Both the position numbers and the translations under genes were made by a program. From Akkermansiaceae bacterium (lineage in GTDB: Bacteria > Verrucomicrobiota > Verrucomicrobiia > Verrucomicrobiales > Akkermansiaceae): DNA of 64,000 bases. The stretch covers positions 124,001 through 188,000 of the forward strand of contig JAHCBC010000003.1 of assembly GCA_019634595.1 (NCBI GenBank), given 5' to 3'. Positions 59,994 through 64,000 of this stretch are shown here, piece by piece (within the stretch, counting starts at the first letter, position 1; each line of letters opens with the position of its first letter). A model generated the notes under the pieces. The model was not told the origin of the DNA. It searched no databases and saw only the letters and a list, made by a program, of their open reading frames with translations.

Positions 59994-61148
59994 TCACTTC
60001 GCGGCGGCGGCCTGGAATTTCCCGCGCAAGCCGGAGTTGTCGCCGTTGCCGATGTTCGTGTGCTGGATGATGAGCACGGAGTAGCGGCCCTTCACCGGAT
60101 CGATCCATGCCTGGGTGCCGTAAGCCCCGCCGTGGCCGTAGGAACCGGGGGAAAGGGATGCGGTCGCGCCGCCCGGATTCACCACCCGGATCCAGCCGAT
60201 GCCGTAGGCGTTCCCCTCGACGAAGCCGACCTTCTCCAAGCCGTCCGTGCGGGACTTCGTCATCTCCTGAATAGACTCCGGCTTGAGGAAACGATGGCCG
60301 TTCGCCTCGCCTCCATTGAGGACCATGGCGAGGAACTTGGAGAAATCCTCCGCGGTGGAGAAAAGGCCGCCGTTCGCACGGGGGTAGCGGCTCTTGTCAC
60401 CGTAGTCCTTGCCCGCCAGCACGCGCGGCACCTCCACCTCCAGGCCCGCGTCCGTCTTCTTGTAAGCCAGGGCCAGACGCGCCACCTGATCCGCGTTGGG
60501 ATAGAAGGAGGTGTCCTTCATCCCCAGCGGGCCGAACAGGCGCTTCTCCAAGAAGTCGGCGAAGTTCTGCTGGGACACCACCTCCACGATCCTGCCTCCG
60601 ACATTGATCCCGGTCTGGCAGTAGGCCCACTTCGTCCCGGGAGCGAATTTCACCGGCCGGGTGGCGGTGAGTTTCATCACCTGGTCGAGGTTGGTCAGGT
60701 CCGCTTCCTCCTCCTTGGTGAGGTCCTGCAGCCCGGCGGTGTGGGACATGCACTGGGCGATGGTCACGGTCACCTCTTTCCCCTCCGCATCCTTCAGATC
60801 CTTGAACTCCGGCAGATACTTCGCCACCGGGTCATCCAGCGAGATCCGCCCCTCCTCCACCATCATCATGACCGCCACGCCGGTGACGGGCTTCGACATG
60901 GAGGCGATCCACGCGACGGAGTCCGTCTTCATCGGCCGCTTGGTGGCGATGTCCGCCAGACCGGTGGCCCCTGAGGAAAGCACCTTCTCCTTCGAGCCGA
61001 CGATGGTCACCGCACCGGCCACGTCCTTCGCCTCCACCACCCCCTCGCGGAACGCGGAAAGGGCGGCGTCGAGCGAACCAGGGGTTTCCTTCGCCAATCC
61101 CGTGCCCATACAGGCGGCGGCCAACATCATGTGGAATGTCCTCTTCAT
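59994..61148 (-). CDS. Secreted beta-lactamase-fold serine hydrolase
   Basis: A signal peptide (MKRTFHMMLAAACMGTGLAK) is followed by a class-C beta-lactamase/EstB-like fold. The nucleophile motif is S83-M-S-K86 (IASMSKPVTG), the second motif is Y-C-Q rather than Y-x-N (WAYCQTGINVGG), and the third is HGGAYGT in place of KTG. Such substitutions are normal in esterases and D-aminopeptidases of this family (PF00144), so true beta-lactamase activity is not implied. It lies in the same strand run as the epimerase, 80 bases upstream of it. Confidence 0.88.
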   Translation of the reverse strand: MKRTFHMMLAAACMGTGLAKETPGSLDAALSAFREGVVEAKDVAGAVTIVGSKEKVLSSGATGLADIATKRPMKTDSVAWIASMSKPVTGVAVMMMVEEGRISLDDPVAKYLPEFKDLKDAEGKEVTVTIAQCMSHTAGLQDLTKEEEADLTNLDQVMKLTATRPVKFAPGTKWAYCQTGINVGGRIVEVVSQQNFADFLEKRLFGPLGMKDTSFYPNADQVARLALAYKKTDAGLEVEVPRVLAGKDYGDKSRYPRANGGLFSTAEDFSKFLAMVLNGGEANGHRFLKPESIQEMTKSRTDGLEKVGFVEGNAYGIGWIRVVNPGGATASLSPGSYGHGGAYGTQAWIDPVKGRYSVLIIQHTNIGNGDNSGLRGKFQAAAAK

Positions 61149-61240
61149 CGGTTTCCCATGGAGTTACGCAAGAACGGGGCGGATGGCAAAGTTTATAACC
61201 TTGCCATCACCTCCGCCTGCTCCCCTAGTTTCGCAAACTC

Positions 61241-62470
61241 ATGAACCGCCGTCATTTCATCGGAACCGCCCTCGCCGCCGCCATCACCTCATCCGTCAGG
61301 GCCGCTGACGGGAAACAGCCGCATATCCTCCTGCGAAACGGCTGGCAGAGCATCAACATCGGAGACATCGCCCACCAGATGGGCATGCTGGAGCTGCTGG
61401 AAAAGCACCTGCCGGATGTGAAGATCAGCTTCTGGGCGAGCAACCTGGAGCATGGAGCGAAGGAACTGGTGCTCCAAAGGTTCCCGAAAACCATCATCCT
61501 CGAAGGGGCGGACGCCATCTCCGCCGCGATCAAGGAGTGCGACTTCATGCTGCACGGCTCCGGCTCCGGCTTCGTGGCGCAGAAGGACGTGGGCCGCTGG
61601 CAGGCGGAGACGGACAAGCCCTACGGCGTGTTCGGCATCTCGTTCTTCAAGAACAACCCGGAAGGCATCAAAATCCTGAATGGCGCGAAGTTCGTCTATT
61701 TCCGCGACAGCGTCTCCATGCAGACGGCGAAGGACCAGGGTCTGACCACCCCCATCGCGGAGTTCGGCCCGGACTGCGCCTTCGGCGTGGTCACGCTGCG
61801 CAATGACGCCGCGGCGGATGCCTACCTTTCCGCGAATGGTCTGGAACACGGAAAGTTCCTCTGCTGCATCCCGCGCTATCGCTGGACGCCCTTCTGGACG
61901 GTGAAGCCGGGCCGCGCGTTCGACCCGAAGAAGGACGCCCGCAACCAGGAAATGAAGGACCACGACCATTCCCAACTCCGGGAGGGCATCATCCAGATCG
62001 TCACGCAGACGGACATGAAGGTCCTGATCTGCTGCGAGGACATGACGCAGATCCCGCTGGGCAAGGAAATGATCTACGACAAGCTGCCGGAAGAGGTGAA
62101 AAAGAAATGCGTCTGGCGCGACAAATACTGGCTCACCGATGAGGCGCTGAGCGTCTATAACCGCTCCGCCGGACTCTTCGGAAATGAAATGCACAGCCCC
62201 ATCATGTGCATCAGCAGCGGCATCCCGGCGATCGTCTGCCGTTTCGATGAACAGACCACCAAGGGCTTCATGTGGCGGGACATCGGCCTGGATGAGTGGC
62301 TGTTCGACCTCGACGATCCGGAAAAATACAAGCTCATCGCCTCGACGATCCTTTCGCTGGCGAAGGATCCAGCCGCAGCGAGAGCGAAGGCCGCGAAGGC
62401 ACGGGATTTCGTTTTTGCGAAGCAGGCGGAGGAAATCGCCACGCTGAAGAAGTCACTGCCCTCCGGCTGA
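61241..62470 (+). CDS. Tat-exported polysaccharide pyruvyltransferase-family protein
   Basis: The N-terminus is a twin-arginine signal (MNRRHFIGTALAAAITSSVR). The body matches the polysaccharide pyruvyltransferase family: LRNGWQSINIGDIAHQMGML, FMLHGSGSG, FVYFRDSVSMQTA, CCIPRYRW and AGLFGNEMHSPIMCISSGIP, followed by RFDEQTTKGFMWRDIGLDEWL. Normal family members are cytoplasmic and use phosphoenolpyruvate, so an exported version is unusual. A similar protein of this kind could have a different role. A small fragment of a paralogue may lie at 63496-63540. Confidence 0.85.
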   Translation: MNRRHFIGTALAAAITSSVRAADGKQPHILLRNGWQSINIGDIAHQMGMLELLEKHLPDVKISFWASNLEHGAKELVLQRFPKTIILEGADAISAAIKECDFMLHGSGSGFVAQKDVGRWQAETDKPYGVFGISFFKNNPEGIKILNGAKFVYFRDSVSMQTAKDQGLTTPIAEFGPDCAFGVVTLRNDAAADAYLSANGLEHGKFLCCIPRYRWTPFWTVKPGRAFDPKKDARNQEMKDHDHSQLREGIIQIVTQTDMKVLICCEDMTQIPLGKEMIYDKLPEEVKKKCVWRDKYWLTDEALSVYNRSAGLFGNEMHSPIMCISSGIPAIVCRFDEQTTKGFMWRDIGLDEWLFDLDDPEKYKLIASTILSLAKDPAAARAKAAKARDFVFAKQAEEIATLKKSLPSG

Positions 62471-62477
62471 CACACCC

Positions 62478-62870
62478 ATGAGCAACCCGGCACGCCTCAC
62501 CGCATCCGCCCCCGTCCTTCTGGTGAAGGATGTGGTGGCGGCTGCCGATTTCTACCGGGACACGATGGGCTTCCACTACGAGCGCTTCTGGGGTGAGCCG
62601 CCGACTTTCGTGATCCTCCACCGCGACGGAATGTACGTGATGCTGCGGCAGGCGGAAGATCCCAAACACGTCGTCCCCCACTGGACGGTGGCGGACAAAC
62701 TATGGAACATCTATTTCTGGGTGTCCGATGTGGATGCCCTCCACGCCGAGTTCGTCTCACGCGGTGCGGTGATCGACTACGGACTCTGTGACCAACCCTA
62801 TGGATGCCGGGAATTCGGCACCCAGGATCTGGACGGGCACGACATCGGCTTCGGCCAGACGATGGATTAA
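62478..62870 (+). CDS. VOC-superfamily (glyoxalase/bleomycin-resistance) protein
   Basis: The 130-residue protein has the two paired beta-alpha-beta-beta-beta units of the VOC fold: APVLLVKDVVAAADFYRDTM, FVILHRDGMYVMLRQAED, IYFWVSDVDALHAEFVSRGA and EFGTQDLDGHDIGFGQ. Likely metal ligands include H in ILHRDG and E in REFGTQ. Substrates in this family vary from glyoxal conjugates to antibiotics. It starts 8 bases after the pyruvyltransferase stop and may be co-transcribed. Confidence 0.87.
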   Translation: MSNPARLTASAPVLLVKDVVAAADFYRDTMGFHYERFWGEPPTFVILHRDGMYVMLRQAEDPKHVVPHWTVADKLWNIYFWVSDVDALHAEFVSRGAVIDYGLCDQPYGCREFGTQDLDGHDIGFGQTMD

Positions 62871-62919
62871 GACAAACGGGGCGTCCGCTCCGCGTGCTCC
62901 ATAACCCCTACCCGCCGGA

Positions 62920-63417
62920 ATGCCATTTGCCATCGAGCTGAGATTCGACCCGGAATCGGAAAGACGCATCCTGGAGATCTGGCAGGAAGCGGCGCGTCTG
63001 TATGGAACCACCTATCTCACCGACCACGGCGTCATCCCACATCTCACACTGGTGACCGGGGATGCGGGCCTGCGTGATGCCTTCGGGCAACTGGAGTCTC
63101 CCGCCGGGGTGATTTCCCTCCATGGCACCGGATTTTTCGCAGGGGGCAACGTGACATTTCTGAAGCCCGAAATTTCAGAGGAGATCCACCGGTTCCATGC
63201 CGCGGTATGCCGTATCGCATCCGATCTGGGCGTCCCGGTGGACTTCCATTACCTTCCGGAAAACTGGGTTCCGCACTGTACGATCGCTATTGACTGCACC
63301 CGCAATCTGGAAATCCCCATTTCAAGCCACCTGTTGGAAGCCTCCATCCACAGCCTCATTCTGGTGGAGTACCCGCCCACCCGCTTGATCGCTGAGAAAA
63401 CGACGCAATCGACGTAG
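62920..63417 (+). CDS. 2H phosphoesterase (2'-5' RNA ligase/LigT-like)
   Basis: The 165-residue protein contains the paired HxTxx motifs of the 2H phosphoesterase superfamily: PHLTLV (about residues 40-45) and PHCTIA (about 122-127), in two similar halves. It begins at the ATG at 62920 with MPFAIELRFDPESERRI. LigT/2'-5' RNA ligase-type activity on cyclic phosphates or RNA ends is likely from the motifs, but the true substrate is unknown. It stands downstream of the VOC gene on the same strand. Confidence 0.82.
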   Translation: MPFAIELRFDPESERRILEIWQEAARLYGTTYLTDHGVIPHLTLVTGDAGLRDAFGQLESPAGVISLHGTGFFAGGNVTFLKPEISEEIHRFHAAVCRIASDLGVPVDFHYLPENWVPHCTIAIDCTRNLEIPISSHLLEASIHSLILVEYPPTRLIAEKTTQST

Positions 63418-63495
63418 AGGAAACCATCTCCGGCGCTGACATGCTCAATGGCCACACGATCCTGGACGGGCTGATTTTCCGGGACCGTCCGCTCA

Positions 63496-63540
63496 CTGGC
63501 GAAGGATCCCGCTGCGGCGAAAGCGAAGGCTGCGAAGGGA
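63496..63540 (+). pseudogene. Possible fragment of a pyruvyltransferase paralogue
   Basis: 45 bases match positions 62357-62401 in the C-terminal part of the pyruvyltransferase gene, with 39 identical. Five of the six differences fall in codons that keep the same or a similar residue, and four are at third positions. The translation is LAKDPAAAKAKAAKG against LAKDPAAARAKAAKA. Flanking sequence does not match. I read it as a diverged remnant of a paralogous gene rather than a recent copy. The rest of 63418-63706 holds no gene. Confidence 0.35.
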
Positions 63541-63594
63541 GGAATATCCTTATGGCTCTACGGTTTGGCGGCAGGTGTTTGGTGAATTGCCGAT

Positions 63595-63632
63595 GCCGTC
63601 GATGGACAAGAGTGTCCATCCTCCTTACTTAC
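63595..63632. repeat. Single family-3 palindrome
   Basis: ATGGACAAGAGTGTCCAT is a palindrome followed by CCTCCTTACT, the tail shared with the pair at 13000-13216. It is an unpaired copy just before the small membrane protein gene. Confidence 0.55.
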
Positions 63633-63706
63633 GCGAACAAGGGAGTGTGCTGGCGGCGCTGTGATGGTATCTTCCCCGCATCGCCACGTGGCTTTCCCTG
63701 CCCGCC

Positions 63707-63961
63707 ATGAATGATCCCTTCCAGTTCGATTCGCTCTTCCGGAGCGGCGGTGCCTTCGATGGTTACAACATCCTCGCGGGCCTCATTTTCGGCACCATCG
63801 GCTGGGGGGCGCTGCGTTACGGACGGGCGCTCGAGCGGTGGAAACCGATCGTGATCGGCCTTGCGATGATGATTTACCCGTATTTTTTCTACAACCGCAT
63901 CCTGCTGTGGGGGATCGGAACGGGTCTGGCGACGCTCCTGTGGTTCCACCATGACGAGTGA
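63707..63961 (+). CDS. Small membrane protein, unknown
   Basis: The 84-residue protein starts MNDPFQFDSLFRSG. It has two or three helices: ILAGLIFGTIGWGALRYGRAL, a short basic loop, then PIVIGLAMMIYPYFF and LLWGIGTGLATLLWF. The G-x2-G-rich first helix, the FGTIGWGALRYG segment and MMIYPYFFYN fit a family of short uncharacterised bacterial membrane proteins (about 70-90 residues). Length is complete. Function is unknown. Confidence 0.75.
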   Translation: MNDPFQFDSLFRSGGAFDGYNILAGLIFGTIGWGALRYGRALERWKPIVIGLAMMIYPYFFYNRILLWGIGTGLATLLWFHHDE

Positions 63962-64000
63962 CCGGGGGTCCGCATTTCCCTTGTCACGGCGGGCTTTTTC

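Overview
The window reads as a high-GC chromosome segment of a Verrucomicrobiota bacterium. A Luteolibacter- or Haloferula-like member of the Verrucomicrobiales is the best guess. This rests on gene content: cytochrome-c-like DUF1549/DUF1553 proteins paired with Tat-exported DUF1501 proteins, a DUF1800/DUF1501 pair, PEP-CTERM surface proteins, a sulfatase, FAD_oxidored enzymes and unusual sensor kinases. No rRNA, tRNA, CRISPR array, prophage or intact IS was seen.

Layout. 1-8.5 kb: the start of an Mrp-type antiporter gene, a double-domain universal stress protein, a sialidase-like secreted protein, a LytS/LytTR two-component pair and a discoidin-sensor kinase with a NarL regulator. 8.5-13 kb: a REP/REPIN cluster, then the DUF1549/DUF1553 and DUF1501 pair. 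13-18.5 kb: an SDR, a LysE exporter, an esterase and two overlapping secreted proteins of unknown role. 18.7-21.4 kb: a radical-SAM and UdgX DNA-repair operon. 21.8-28.4 kb: four translationally coupled genes (glycosidase-like protein, diglucosyl-lipid-type GT4, an alkaline-phosphatase/EEP fusion and a VTT membrane protein) that look like an undescribed envelope-lipid pathway. 28.5-35 kb: sulfatase, host-attachment-like protein, FAD oxidoreductase and an OB-fold sensor kinase with NarL regulator. 35-41.4 kb: PEP-CTERM protein and the DUF1800/DUF1501/pseudopilin-like cluster. 41.4-46.3 kb: an RsbU/STAS partner-switching module, PhoH, an SH3-like lipoprotein and panD. 46.3-50.1 kb: a cobalamin-riboswitch-controlled uptake operon (PEP-CTERM protein, TonB receptor, surface protein). 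50.3-50.8 kb: a decayed phd-vapC toxin-antitoxin locus. 51-64 kb: a golvesin-tailed FAD oxidoreductase, a secretin-N-domain-like protein bracketed by two direct repeats, pheST, an epimerase, a beta-lactamase-fold enzyme, a Tat-exported pyruvyltransferase, VOC and 2H-phosphoesterase proteins and a small membrane protein.

The most unusual signal is a roughly 220-bp intergenic element present three times in the same orientation (1331-1552, 53436-53656, 55018-55238). Each copy has a TACG-N6-CGTA palindrome, four conserved runs of six C and a terminator-like hairpin with a C6 run in its loop and a T-rich tail. I propose a multicopy small-RNA family with anti-Shine-Dalgarno C-rich motifs. The intergenic regions also carry several families of GTAG-headed palindromes arranged as inverted pairs (REPINs), which implies a RAYT transposase elsewhere in the genome.
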